This document shows, one piece after another, positions 1 through 9,991 of a DNA stretch of 64,000 nt; position 1 is the first letter of the stretch, and each line of letters opens with the position of its first letter. The notes under the pieces were generated by a model. It had not been told where the DNA came from, searched no databases, and saw only the letters and a program-made list of their open reading frames with translations. A program made the position numbers and the translations under genes. Source of the DNA: Haemaphysalis longicornis (taxonomy: Eukaryota > Arthropoda > Arachnida > Ixodida > Ixodidae); the NCBI GenBank assembly GCA_013339765.2, contig JABSTR010000945.1, positions 156,001 through 220,000 of the forward strand, given 5' to 3'.

Positions 1-424
1 GAAACGCGGCGCACTTTTTGCGCGTGTTTTTTTTATCGTCCCCGAAACCCCCTCCGCGTCCAAAACACTGGTCGCCGCTCGTAGCGGGGCCGATCGCGCG
101 GCCTGCAAAGCACACACGAGCTCGGCGAACGCGCGGCCCGAGAGGAACGCACACGTTTCTCGGGCCAGCCACAAAACAGCGCGGCGATGTGCAGGACGCG
201 GCGAGCGTGCAGCCGCCGGGTCGCGCCGCGAGCGGCGCCGCCGCGTTTTGCCGGCACGGGCACGGAATGGAACATGGTCGCCGTTGCGGCGGCTGCCAGG
301 GTAGGCGTCTCACTTACTTTTCCCGTGCTTGAGCATCCGAAGGTACTGTTGAGCCTTTTCCTTTCGCGTACATACTGTGGATTTGAACAGTCACACACCT
401 GTCACGACATTCAGGACGACACCG
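1..424. other. GC-rich DNA left of the promoters, no gene recognised
   Basis: Very CpG-rich sequence with overlapping open frames on both strands. None resembles a protein I know; such frames are expected where stop codons are rare. It could be 5' flanking sequence or an intron of a gene running leftwards. Confidence 0.5.
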
Positions 425-600
425 ACCATGTTACCATAGAAACATCAATTGATCTGTCAAAGACTGCCTTGTGATTGGGCTCACCCCCCAGCATGCACGG
501 GCTCCCCCTGGGCATGATCGTGACGTCACCCACGCGCGCGCTCCCATTGGCCCGCGCGGCGTCATTACTGGCCGCCATGTTGCAGAAACGTATTCGGAGC
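425..600. promoter_or_regulatory. promoter-like cluster of RFX, CCAAT, CRE and YY1 motifs
   Basis: Seen: GTTACCATAGAAAC at 430-443, one mismatch from an RFX X-box; inverted CCAAT boxes (ATTGG) at 474-478 and 546-550; TGACGTCA at 521-528; and GCCGCCATGTTG at 571-582, a YY1-type site. The YY1 site usually lies just after a start site with ATGGCGGC in the sense strand, which would give a transcript running left on the minus strand. The set of motifs is typical of a CpG-island housekeeping promoter. Activity is inferred. Confidence 0.45.
435..578 (-). CDS. candidate first coding exon of a divergent gene, unrecognised
   Basis: On the minus strand an ATG inside the YY1-type motif opens a frame of exactly 48 codons that runs into a possible splice donor (TATG|GTAACA) at 434. 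If the donor is ignored the frame continues to a stop at 411. The peptide begins MAASNDAARANGSARV and later reads LGGEPNHKAVFDRS. I recognise no family. It fits a head-to-head gene partner of ATG10, but a chance frame in a CpG island is equally possible. A second exon was not found in the 410 bases to the left. Confidence 0.17.
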
Positions 601-1129
601 TGGAGAAAAACGCAAATTTTCATATTTTTCCCGCTTTGTGCGCAATTTATTTTCTATGCAATAAAGTTTAAAAATGTAGTGGAGAGTGAGCAAGGTAACG
701 GTTACGACGAAAACAAAACGCGGCCGTGAACTTTATTGGTGTACGGGGAGTGCGGCCGCTTGGCGGAACAGCCGCGAGAGAAAAGTTGCGGCAGCAGTGG
801 AGCGCGCCTTCCTCTCGCTGTTTCGGCGATTCCAGGCTGGTTTCGCGGCCCTACGGGAGTCGCTTTTCTAGTTCTTTCTTTTCATGGGCCGAGCGCCAGG
901 TAACCCATGTGTCCTTACAATACGAAAAAATTTTAGAAGCCGCGGCCCGACGCCTTTCTTGCGGGGAGTTCGTAACGATTGTGTTGCTCTTCGCATGTCC
1001 ACTTTTCATTGTAGGGCACATTGCCCACCTGTGCAAATCTTTTCAACCTGAAGTCGTTTTGCGGTCATCGAAACCAACTGCTAACTCCGTGTTTGTTTCT
1101 GTTTTCTTCCGTTCCCCGTGTAGGTGACA

Positions 1130-1270
1130 ATGTTCGCTAGTTTCGTCTAAATAAACAGCGCAGCCGGAGCGACTGCCGCCTGCAACCTCCCCCTCCCGTT
1201 ATCGAAGATTGGACGAGGCCGTGACGTCACGTCCGGTTCGTCTGTGCCGAAGAAGAGAAGCAACAAAAAA
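1130..1270 (+). promoter_or_regulatory. ATG10: proximal promoter and 5' UTR of ATG10
   Basis: Directly upstream of the exon 1 ATG is a pyrimidine-rich GC stretch, then TGACGTCACGTCCGG, which joins a full CRE (1222-1229) to an ETS-like CCGG site. No TATA box is evident. The initiation codon at 1271 follows a run of A (ACAAAAAAATG), a favourable purine at -3. The exact transcription start cannot be read from sequence. Confidence 0.4.
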
Positions 1271-1363
1271 ATGCTGGAATGGGACGAATTTCTACGTTGT
1301 TGCAAAGAGCTCGAAGCCGTCTCGACCACGCTAGACGACGGCTGGCATTACGTGGTCGCCAAG
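1271..1363 (+). CDS. ATG10: ATG10 exon 1 (N-terminus of the ATG12-conjugating E2-like enzyme)
   Basis: 31 codons from ATG to the donor AAG|GTTTGT, phase 0. ATG10 is the E2-like enzyme that takes ATG12 from ATG7 and attaches it to ATG5 during autophagosome formation in the cytosol. The peptide has the spacing F-x-R-x-C-x-E then S, then D-x-W (residues 7-25). This aligns without gaps to the N-terminal helix and first strand of animal ATG10. The start is the first ATG in this frame; only a GTG lies further up. Taken alone the call would be weak. It is firm because exons 2-4 continue the same protein in frame. Confidence 0.75.
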
Positions 1364-3190
1364 GTTTGTGGCAGTTTTCCGCATAACGCTCCGTTTCTGC
1401 TGCGACCAACTTATTTACGAGAGTTGAAGCGCGCAAAAAGCAAGGGCGCGGGGAAGGCAAAAAAAAAAAAAAAGAGAAAGGGAACAAGCCCGTCCACTTC
1501 CGTCGTCTGCTCGTGTGCTCTGCGGTGCGTAGCAGCGTCGTTCAGCGGCTCGTTGGGGGGAAAGAAAGGTTGTTTCTCTTAGCACGCCCAAGCCTTCGGC
1601 TCGCTGCTATGGAGATTGGCAAGCGAGTGCGCGATTGGGAAATCGCGCGGGGAGGAAGACTGGTTATTTTTACGAAATCTGTGAAGCAGCAGCCGCTATT
1701 TCCGAAGCACGCCGCGGCACGCCAGCGACTCTTCGCCAAACGCAACTCCTACCAATTCCGAACGTTCTGTCTGTTTTTTTTTTGTTTTTTTATAATTATA
1801 ATTTACTTTTCGTATCGCACTATTTCGCTTTGCTAGGTGCAAATTCTTGTACCCGCATCATTCTTCAGCTGCGTAAATTCCGGAAGAACTCGATCAGTAA
1901 TGTAGGGGAGTTGCACTCGGGAGTTGCACCCATTGTCAGAGACCCCGCATGTGCTGGGAACAGAATAGGAGTTTTTATTCGGGAACGAATCTGGGATGCA
2001 CATGCACGATGGTGAACGGGCTTGAAAATAGCATCAATTTGTTCTGGTAATTTTATCTGCCTTAGGAATACAACTTCGAAGTTTGTCGTATGTTGACAAA
2101 ACATAAAAAAAAAAACACGACCACACAAGGGTGGTGCGAATTTCAGCGTCAACTGCAGTTGCCATTGATTGAAATAAGTTATTGGGGGAAACTGTTTTAG
2201 TGAATTTTTTTATTGATTCAAGGTATTCATCTGATTAGCAATATTATCAAGCATTGGTCTACCTCGTTCTGCGGGTATATTCCTCCCCATTCGTAAGCTG
2301 TAATAAAGAAAGCGTTGACTGGTTGACTAAAATTATTATTTAATGATTAATTAAGGTTATCGGTTTCACCAGCCCTTGAAAAATGTTCTTGGGTTATGAG
2401 AGGCTCTCCGTAAATATACTAGAACGCTCAGTAAACCGCCGTTGTAAAGCAGTCCTCGGGACATACAATGTATTTCGTTATAAGCGATTCTTCGTTAAAA
2501 CAGGCACGATTTCCTCACTGCACTACAGTAGGGATTGTGGGATACTTTTAAACGAACTGAGGTTTCGAACAAAGCGATTTCCTTGTAATTGATGTTTACG
2601 GTATTTTGAATTTTGGACGCGCCATAGCCCGTTTCAGCAACGCGGCTCGAGCTCGGTATAATAAAATTAACCGATATCATGTGATAACGCTAGCGCGCTC
2701 CGATTGGCTGCGCTATCTCGAGATAGCTTGTCGGCATTCGGCGATTACGCTAAGCCTCGCGCGGAACTGACACAACCGACGTGCTAATTAACCAAAGATC
2801 CCTATCCCTAGCCTTTCCGTCTCTGGAAACGTGATGCAGGTGAAGCAGGATTTCGCGTGTGCAGACGATGTAAAAAGATAAATCAGAACCGAATTTCTAG
2901 GTTGATTTCCTTTCAAGCCTGTCCCCGTGTGGTCACGTGGCATGGTTGTGAAGGCTTCATGCGTGCAAACAGCGCTGTAAACGGACAATCAGCTTCGCGT
3001 AGCTCCTTTGCCGAGCCCTTGGGGCGCGCAAACACTGTGAAGGACTGACAACTTCCCTTTACAGAGGTAACAGAGGCGATGCTGTGAAGGCAACCTTGCG
3101 TAAGCTTTGTGGAAATGGCATCTGATGCCTTGCAAGGCTACGTGTCTCCGTAGCCCATAGAAGGGTTACTGCTAAAGTTCTTCGATATGA
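1364..3190. other. ATG10 intron 1, start; no gene or clear repeat
   Basis: GC-rich for the first few hundred bases, then AT-richer DNA. The open frames here have no recognisable motif. A degenerate stretch near 2460-2600 with cgttataagcgat-like words may be an old pogo-type remnant, too decayed to delimit. Confidence 0.5.
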
Positions 3191-3216
3191 AAAAAAAAAA
3201 TAATAATAATAATAAA
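3191..3216. repeat. A-run followed by (TAA)n microsatellite
   Basis: A poly-A run passes directly into five or six TAA units; simple sequence, possibly the tail of a lost retroelement. Confidence 0.8.
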
Positions 3217-3259
3217 GCCAGTTCTACGCCTTTCATATCTGCTGGAACACCCTGGCGGC

Positions 3260-3757
3260 CAGAGATGGCAAAATTACTTCTAAAAATACTTAAATTACAT
3301 TACTCATTACTTTCCTGGAATTTTCTAAAATGTAAATAAATTGCTTTGGAATTACAGGTGGACGAAAGTAATGACATTACATCACTATTACTTTTCAAAG
3401 GTAATGAAATCACTTTGAAATTACTTTGAAATGCAAGAAAAGGGAACGAAGAGGCACGAGGAAGCAGGCAGAGCTCTCATCGAAGCGTTCTTCCCTTCGC
3501 GTTCGTAGAGTTCCAATGCCCAGGGACTCTCTGGTCATTGGAACTCTACTTGGTCAACTTTTTATGCCGTAAGGGAGCCGGAAGCCTATATCGTAGTCAA
3601 AAGTAATAGGGAAAGTAATGAGTAATTTTCACGAAATTGCTGGCCTGAAGTAATTTATTACATTACTAAATTGCCAACACTAAAAAGTAATTCATTACAT
3701 TACTAATTTACAACAGAAATTAATTTAATTACTGTAATTTCATTACTGCCAAGTCTG
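3260..3757. mobile_element. non-autonomous hAT element with 8-bp target duplication
   Basis: Ends CAGAGATGGCA and (reverse complement) CAGACTTGGCA form imperfect terminal inverted repeats. Flanks CTGGCGGC (3252-3259) and CCGGCGGC (3758-3765) match at 7 of 8, the duplication length expected of hAT. The arms are rich in GTAAT/ATTAC words. A central hairpin pairs TAGAGTTCCAATG (about 3507) with its complement (about 3535). No transposase is present. Confidence 0.8.
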
Positions 3758-3799
3758 CCGGCGGCCGCCTCCCCGAAAAGCTGATGTCGCTCACCAAGC

Positions 3800-3964
3800 C
3801 ACTCGCCGCGGTATGCGCGTACTCGAAACTGGCCCACAGAGGTCTGGTAGTTTAGCGGTGCATATATGTGGGCTCAGGGTTTCCCCAGACATCGAATCAA
3901 GGGGGGGCGTCTCAATGGCTTTTGGGGGGGGGGGGGGTTCATAAACTAGAAAAGCTGTTTTTTT
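3800..3964 (+). repeat. dispersed repeat with G-run, copy 1
   Basis: Starts CACTCGCCGCGGTATG and includes GGTCTGGTAGTTTAGCGG, then a TTTCCCCAGACATCG block, a G-run and TTCATAAACTAGAAA. The second half recurs in reverse at 30417-30513 and the first half at 5237-5310. Class unknown. Confidence 0.6.
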
Positions 3965-4031
3965 ATCCCACTAGTTAATTAACAGACGTCTGTTAACCAA
4001 ACGCTCATCCCGGTGACGTACGTTTTCCATT

Positions 4032-4035
<4 letters not shown>

Positions 4036-4085
<50 letters not shown>
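4036..4085. repeat. (TA)n microsatellite
   Basis: About 25 uninterrupted TA units, palindromic and likely length-polymorphic. Confidence 0.95.
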
Positions 4086-4088
<3 letters not shown>

Positions 4089-4376
4089 CCTGAGAGGCGG
4101 TTGCTTTCTATTCAATCTAAGAAAAAAAACAAATTTAGAGAATTCACTTTTTACCATGAAAGGTCGTATTCAGTTTTTGTTTTTAATTTTCTCGCCATAA
4201 GGACATTTTCGAACTTGTACCAGGCCAGTGACGAAAATTTGAGTTCTGAACCAATGTTTAGGTAGTACACGAATTATGCAGCACTTATAAATCAGGCACC
4301 GATGTACGCTCCCGATTTATTAAAACGCCAGGATTAGCTTCCGTAGCGCTTCGTCTCGCCAAATTGCCCATTTTAA

Positions 4377-4860
4377 AGGAGCCATGAAGAGAAAATCAAC
4401 TTCATGTAATTTGAAAGAACTAGGATTCAGTATCTCACTCAGCTCAATTACAGCCCCAAAGATGTTTTTTAACGAAAAAAAAAACAAGAAGTATTTGAAA
4501 ACTTTCAAATTTTGCGCCACAGTGACGTGTATGAGCAAGAATGACGTCATACGGGCCAACAATAAAACATAATTTTCAGTGCGTTAACTGCACGTTAGCA
4601 TTCAAGTGATGCGGTGAAATGGAACTAGAGGCCCCATTACAGACGTCCAGTCATGTGTCGTCGCGACAGGTCAGTTAGGCGGCCGCCAATCGCACAAACA
4701 AGTTCCGTGACGTCACAGAAAAGTTGCGGGAAATTGGCTAGGGGGTCGCGACTGCTTCACACGTTCTTTTATCTCCGTATTTGTCGAAGCGTATATTGGT
4801 ATCATGTTATCGGGACTAAGAGTCTTTCTTCAACCCAACTTGTAGTTTGTTTCATGCCCT
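4377..4860 (+). mobile_element. TTAA-type MITE, 0.5-kb family, copy 1
   Basis: Starts AGGAGCCATGAAGAGAAAAT after TTAA (4373-4376). The right end is degenerate (CATGCCCT) before TTAA (4861-4864). The interior matches the copies at 23817, 38721, 39627, 44723 and 47371. It carries two TGACGTCA palindromes (4542, 4708). TTAA duplication is the piggyBac hallmark; the superfamily is inferred because no transposase is present. Confidence 0.85.
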
Positions 4861-5236
4861 TTAAATTTGTAATGCTGAAAAGTTTGCAAAGATTACGGTT
4901 TAAAAAAGAAGCATGAATCTAATGAAGAAAGTAATTATATTTCTGCCAATGTGCGGGAGGAAAGCCTACAACGAAAAGTGAATGTTCGCGTTCCAAAGCA
5001 AACTCGGGGGGGTCTCAACCCCCAGAGGGGTGTTTAGGGAAATATATGTGGGCTAGTAATGCGCCGCGTGCCCAGACGCACGAGCGGAATTCGCGCATTG
5101 TACGGCCGCCGCATCGTGTTGGGAGCAGAAGTGCGGTTCCCGTGCGGCAAACTTTCGTTCGACTACGGCAGTGGAATTTGGTGACTTCGGCACGCTGGCG
5201 GCCCCCTCCCGCAGTGTCGACGTTCACAAACAATTC

Positions 5237-5310
5237 CACTCGCCGCGGTATATACGTACCCGAAGCACTCGAAGCTCACCCATGAAGGTCTGGTAATTTA
5301 TCGGCGCTTA
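5237..5310 (+). repeat. dispersed repeat, partial copy 2
   Basis: CACTCGCCGCGGTATA followed by GAAGGTCTGGTAATTTATCG repeats the first half of the element at 3800-3964. Only this part is recognisable. Confidence 0.5.
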
Positions 5311-5751
5311 TAATGGAGGGTGGACCTGCGCCGCACTGAGATCGCGCATCAGCGACCGTCAAGGCGGTGGCGCCATCTGTCGGCCCAAGGGGCTACTTTC
5401 GCCTAGCGTGACGGGCATCACCTCCAACTGGTGTAACGGGCATCATCGCCGAACACTGCAAGCCCATAAACAGCTCAATATGACTCAAGGAAACAGGAAA
5501 CACGTGTTCGATTATTAAGTATCACCTTATCGTTGTATACGCAGTCTATCGCTAACTAGCGCAACTCCGCTTAGTGTCGGCGATAATCTCGGCAAGCTAA
5601 GACCAAACATCGCTCCAGCTGCGGCCGCGCCACAGATCTCGGCTTGAAGAGCGATGACGCTTTACGACTTCAAAAGCGGTTTAATCTAATCGGAGTCATC
5701 GGAACAGCCAAGGGACAGTGCACCCGTCGCGTGCTTTCGTTTTTCTCCGGC

Positions 5752-6476
5752 TCTGACCTGGACGCCCGCGCATTCCGGCCTCGAAGGGAACGAGGCGGCC
5801 CATGAACACGTCCGAGGACTCACGATCCGGGCTGGGCCCAGCCGCTATCCCTAACCGTGGGGCGCGATCCGCGCGGGACGGCCTGGTCTCTTTTCACGAC
5901 CAAACTATAGCACTACCGCCTCTCCCGCTTGACCTGTCCTCCGACGGACAGGTCAAGCTAAATTCTAAGGCTAAATTCTAAAGACAGCTAAATTCTAAGG
6001 CCCACACTTCTTCAGACAGGCCCTTTCCTCAATCCTGCCGTCCTGGCGCACATCCACGCAATTCTGTACCCTACTGCGGCCTGCTGCTTATGTGGCGGTC
6101 ATGCCACTATCCCGTATCATCTGAGCTTGCCCGAAAGACCCCTTTCCCGGTATACCAGAGAGTTTTAGCGGTCCGTCTGTTCCGTCGTTTACGTAGTTAC
6201 CGTGTTTACCGGGACCCGACTGCGCCTGCGCGCGCATAAGGACGAGGAGGCGCACCCCACCGTGACGAATGTCCAAGTGGCCAGACGGGTCCCGGTCAAC
6301 ACGGTAACTACGTATACGACGGAACAGACGGACTGCTAAAACTCTCTACCATCCGAGGAACAGTGGGAGGAACCGGGTCTGCGCAGCTCGGACCCGGACC
6401 TACTGGGCCCTGTCTAGTCGCCAGGGCTGCCGAGGTCGCTGATCAGTTCACATTGGCAGCCATCAACGCCACCTAA
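5752..6476 (+). pseudogene. 3' end of an RNase H-type LINE, interrupted
   Basis: Translation around 5752-5860 gives TWTPAHSGLEGNEAAHEH, the end of a LINE RNase H domain (active-site histidine region). Further on are CCLCGGHATIPYHLSL, the Cys-Cys-His zinc-like C-terminal motif, and finally VARAAEVADQFTLAAINAT with a stop at 6474. There are frameshifts and stops, and a 189-bp palindromic element sits between the zinc-like motif and the terminus. The RNase H places it near I/LOA-like tick LINEs; the exact clade is not certain. Non-functional. Confidence 0.75.
6158..6346. mobile_element. palindromic MITE inside the LINE remnant
   Basis: Arms of about 62 bp (GAGAGTTTTAGC.GTCCGTC at each end, inverted) flank a 60-bp loop. 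TACCA occurs at 6153-6157 and 6347-6351, giving a 5-bp target duplication. Removing the insert restores plausible LINE coding on each side, so it is younger than the LINE. Confidence 0.8.
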
Positions 6477-6781
6477 CCACCACCATCGCTTTCAAGGTGC
6501 TTCATCACCGATATTCCTCGAAATGAAGGTATATTCTCTCTCTCTCTTCTCCGGTTCAGTGAATTGAAGCGTGGCCGCCGCACTTCCGTGGAAGACGAGC
6601 ACCGATGCATGACGGGTAGACCACAGGAGACGTCGCTGCATTGGGAGGGCTGTCCTATGAGGTCATCGAGGCGACTTCGCCAGGCATTTCAGCATTGCCA
6701 CCTTCTCTTGTCGGGATACACATGAATCAACACCACTTCCTAAGAAAGTCTCTCGGGGACCGAACAAGACAGCGTCACGGC
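6477..6781. other. spacer between LINE remnant and hAT element
   Basis: Starts with the LINE 3' flank and a short CT run (6535-6547). No coding motif seen. The last 8 bases are the left target duplication of the next element. Confidence 0.5.
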
Positions 6782-6900
6782 TAGGGGTGGGCGATTGATC
6801 GGTTAACCTTCCGATCAATCGATTAATGCTTTAGTCGCGATTATTTTTTTAACTGGTTCATCGGTTGCAAGTCATGCGGAGCGAACTAAAACGAGAGTGC

Positions 6901-7293
6901 CGGCCACGGCGGCCGTTTTTCTGATGGAGGCGAAAAGCAAAAACGCCTGTGTATACGAGATTTCGGCGCACGTTAAAGATTCCCAGGTGGTCAAAATTAA
7001 TCCGGAGCCCTCCACTACGGGGCGCCTCATCGCCTGCGTTGCGTCGGCGCGTTAAACCCTAAAATCAATCAAAACGATTGATTGATTTGATTTGATTTGA
7101 TTTGATTGTAGGGTTTAACGTGCCGACGCAACGCAGGCGATGAGGCGCCCCGTAGTGGAGGGCTCTGGATTAATTTTGACCACCTGGGGATCTTTAACGT
7201 GCGCTGAAATCTCGTACACACGGGCCCTTTTTGCTTTTAGCCTCCGTCAGAAAAACGGCCGCCGCGGCCCGGGAATCCATGCAACTCGCGTCA
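6901..7293. mobile_element. inverted Ruka SINE dimer within one target duplication
   Basis: Plus-strand Ruka body (about 6903-7072, lacking the tRNA-like head) is followed tail-to-tail by a minus-strand Ruka (about 7073-7279). TAAAACGAGAGTGC flanks the pair exactly at 6887-6900 and 7294-7307. The tails (ATTGATTTGATTT) meet in the middle, so RNA from here would fold into a long hairpin. Confidence 0.85.
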
Positions 7294-7541
7294 TAAAACG
7301 AGAGTGCGGTGTTGAAGTTGGGCACAGGCGTGTCGAGGATCATGTTCATGTTCAAATAACCCGCCTGACGTCAGATCAGAAAACGATGCAAGTGTGCTTA
7401 GAGATGGTAGCGATTAAAACCGAAAGCTTATGGCCAAGACAGACAAGAAAATGGCTAATACAAGTTTACAGGTACGAAAATCTGCGAGCTGGAACTCGCA
7501 CCGTTCGGTCGTCGTATATGTAAACTCGGTTTGCTGTAAGT

Positions 7542-7785
7542 ACCCGCCGCGGTGGCTCAGTGGCTAAGGCGTTGCGCTGCTGAGCACAAGGTCGCGGGTT
7601 CGATTCCCGGCCGCGGCGGCCGCTTTTCTGATGGAGGCGAAAAGCAAAAACGCCGTGTGTACGAGATTTCGGCGCACGTTAAAGATCCCCAGGTGGTCAA
7701 AATTAATCCGGAGCCCTCCACTACGGCGCGCCTCATCGCCTGCGTTGCGTCGGCGCGTTAAACCCTACAATCAATCAATCAATCA
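7542..7785 (+). mobile_element. full-length Ruka SINE
   Basis: tRNA-like head with A box TGGCTCAGTGG (7553-7563) and B box GGTTCGATTCC (7597-7607), the two internal RNA polymerase III promoter parts. A conserved body follows, and an (ATCA)n tail. Perfect 13-bp target duplication GTTTGCTGTAAGT at 7529-7541 and 7786-7798. The best-preserved copy in the window. Confidence 0.93.
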
Positions 7786-7942
7786 GTTTGCTGTAAGTGA
7801 ACGGCGATTAATCCGCGCCCCCTACAATTACTTCGAGTGCCGGTGTTCCTAATCTTAGAAAAGTGTCCGTGACGAACGCGGGGATAAGCGTCTCGCCCGC
7901 ATCAGCGCCACGATGATGACCTGCTCACATCACTTGGGGTGT

Positions 7943-8815
7943 TTGATTGATTGATTGATTGATTGATTGTATGGTTTAACGCGCCGACGCAACGCAGGCG
8001 ATGAGACGCGCCGTAGTGGAGGGCTTCGGATTATTTTTGACCACCTGGGGATCTTTAAAGGAGTACTGACACGAAATTTCAAAGCTGTGATAACTATGTA
8101 CATAAAACGCTTCCTTTTTATCAGGAGATATCTCCCAGCAAGTTTCAACAGCAACAGTTCAGCGAAATATGTTTAAAATCCATTTTAATCTTCGCCCGCA
8201 CGAGAAAGCCCAGAGCGGGCCGACATGAATCATGTGCTACTTGCCCCAAACTGCCAACGTCGGGGCTCCCGTGACAAAGCCGACGCGCTGGCTGTGGTTT
8301 GGCGCGCGCTGCTCGGGCGTGTGTACACGTCATGGTTTTGGGACTGACGTCATGCTGCCGGGGCCTGTGGGGACGGCGAAGACCTCGGCCGGTCTGGGCG
8401 CGCGCGTGCGCTCGCTCGCGCGCGCTTCCAGAGAGGCAGCGATGCGGCAAGAATGGTGACGTCATGTGATACATCCTGTTATGGCGGCCGCTCGGCGTTT
8501 TTCAGTCGAAACCGAAACTGGCACGAATAAACGACGCCGTAAATGAATGTTTACGCTGCGCTCGACCGTCTAATCTGTCATTCTATGATTAGTGGGCTGG
8601 TAGGCACGCATACAGCGAAAAAAACGTAACACGAAAATTTCGTGTCAGTACTCCTTTAACGTGCGCCGAAATCTCGTACACACGGGCGTTTTTGCTTTTC
8701 GCCTCCATGAGAAAAGCCGCCGCCGCGTCCGGGAAGCGAACCCGCGACCTCATGCTCAGCAGCACAACGCGCCTTAGCCACTGAGCCACCGCCACGTGGC
8801 CACCGCGGCGGGTTG
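7943..8815 (-). mobile_element. Ruka SINE, split by a MITE
   Basis: Minus-strand copy: (TTGA)n tail at 7943-7968, body to 8058, then resuming at 8656 through the B and A boxes to 8815. Target duplication CACTTGGGGTGT (7931-7942) versus CACTTGGGATGT (8816-8827), 11 of 12. A short extra GCCACGTG near the A box suggests local slippage. Confidence 0.88.
8059..8655. mobile_element. TTAA-type MITE nested in Ruka
   Basis: Perfect terminal inverted repeats of 21 bp beginning AGGAGTACTGACACGAAATT, with TTAA on both sides (8055-8058, 8656-8659). Deleting the unit plus one TTAA rejoins the Ruka body exactly. It holds TGACGTCA at 8345 and 8457 and is GC-rich inside. Confidence 0.93.
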
Positions 8816-9280
8816 CACTTGGGATGTCTGCGAACAGGCAGACAACGTTATCGATATTATTTTTATTATTTTATTGTGAATGTTAATAAGGTATTATTTT
8901 TGTCATTTCCCTCCTACACCGACCCAACCGATTAATCGGGACGTTCTGTAACTTCCGTTCGGATTTTATAGCAACGTCCTCTTCTTTTCTAACATTGTAA
9001 TACGGTAATCGGATTAATGGAATAATCCGAATACCATACCGATTAAATTAGGCGATTAATCGGTTTAAAATTTTTGACCGCGGCGTCCAGCCTTAGTCAT
9101 GGCAGTGGTGGGAGGGGAGCTTGGGTACGCCGGTACGATCCAAGAAACAAACGCCAATCGTATACGTTTCAATCTTTTATACGTGAAGAGCCAGCTGGTG
9201 ATTAATAATTGAAAAGCGCAAGTGTTCACGTTGCCTCGGGTGCGTTCGAGAAAGCGAGAGGATAGTAACTGCACAACGGA

Positions 9281-9553
9281 GTGCGACTGATCGTCGGCCA
9301 GCAGCTAGCCTTTAGGGAAATTGAAGAGGACCGACCGAGAACAGAACGGCGGGGAGTCCTGCTCCACCATGACAACGCGTCGGCCCGCGAGAGTCGAGGC
9401 TTTTCGTACTTACTTTCTTCCCCTCAGAGGGCTTCGTGCCTTCTTTATAATAAAGCAAATTCATTCATTCCTTCCTGGAGTCCAGTGTGGCTGGCCTCTC
9501 ACCTTCCCTGCAGTCCACACCTTGCTCCCTACGGTTCTTTTTGTTCCGGGTGA
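9281..9553 (+). pseudogene. mariner-type transposase remnant
   Basis: The frame contains RRGVLLHHDNASA and later HLPCSPHLAP. These match the HHDNA and HPPYSPDLAP blocks around the last two catalytic aspartates of mariner transposases. The spacing between them is stretched by an insertion-like segment, and no other transposase part is seen. A dead fragment. Confidence 0.55.
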
Positions 9554-9585
9554 AGGGGGGAGGGGGGGTGGACAAGCTCCTACAA

Positions 9586-9908
9586 AAAAATTGGCAGTGG
9601 CTTAGCTAGGCTACGCCAGGATATACGTAGCGTTAGCTAAGGTTCAGCTGGTTATTCTTAGCTTTCCTGGTTATCTAGGATTAGCTGATTGTCATGCTGA
9701 TTGTCATGGTTACTGCTGCTAAAACGATTTCCAATTCAATCCAATACAATCCAAACTAATCCAATCCCATCCAATCCAGTCGCGGCGGCGGCGGCTCCGG
9801 CGCGCCAGCTGTGCGCCGTCAGACGTCACTGCTCCTTGCGCATGCGCAGCACCTCTCCAGGAGCCACGCGAAACTGCTGAACCTCGGCCAGTTTAGCTCA
9901 CGCTACAA
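9586..9908 (-). mobile_element. HINE-like element, family E, truncated copy
   Basis: Reverse copy of the element at 15845-16376. On the minus strand it begins TTTTGTAGCGTGAGCTA and ends with a TAGCTAACGCTAC sub-terminal repeat, an imperfect GGCGTAGC/GCTAAGCC hairpin and ACTGCCAATTTTT. The ATTGG-rich centre is shortened. Confidence 0.7.
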
Positions 9909-9991
9909 AACACTACCTCCGCCCCACCACTCACTATCCCGCGCGGACGTCCACGTCATGGTGGCAGCTCCAGACACTCACGTTTCTAAGC

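Larger units (their letters stand above)
6782..9095. mobile_element. hAT element, non-autonomous, host of nested SINEs
   Basis: Ends TAGGGGTGGGCG and, in reverse, TAAGGCTGGACG; flanks GTCACGGC (6774-6781) and GTCATGGC (9096-9103) match 7 of 8. The subterminal DNA is full of CGATTAATCGG words, also found at the ends of the hAT element at 28474-31578, so the two are related. Most of its 2.3 kb is later insertions: an inverted Ruka pair, a full Ruka and a split Ruka with a MITE. No transposase remains. Confidence 0.85.

Noticed and set aside
7597..7607. tRNA gene signal (A and B boxes)
   Set aside because: The same head occurs in the copies at 8656-8815, 34337, 41351 and 48371, with the SINE body and tail; it is a tRNA-derived SINE, not a functional tRNA gene.
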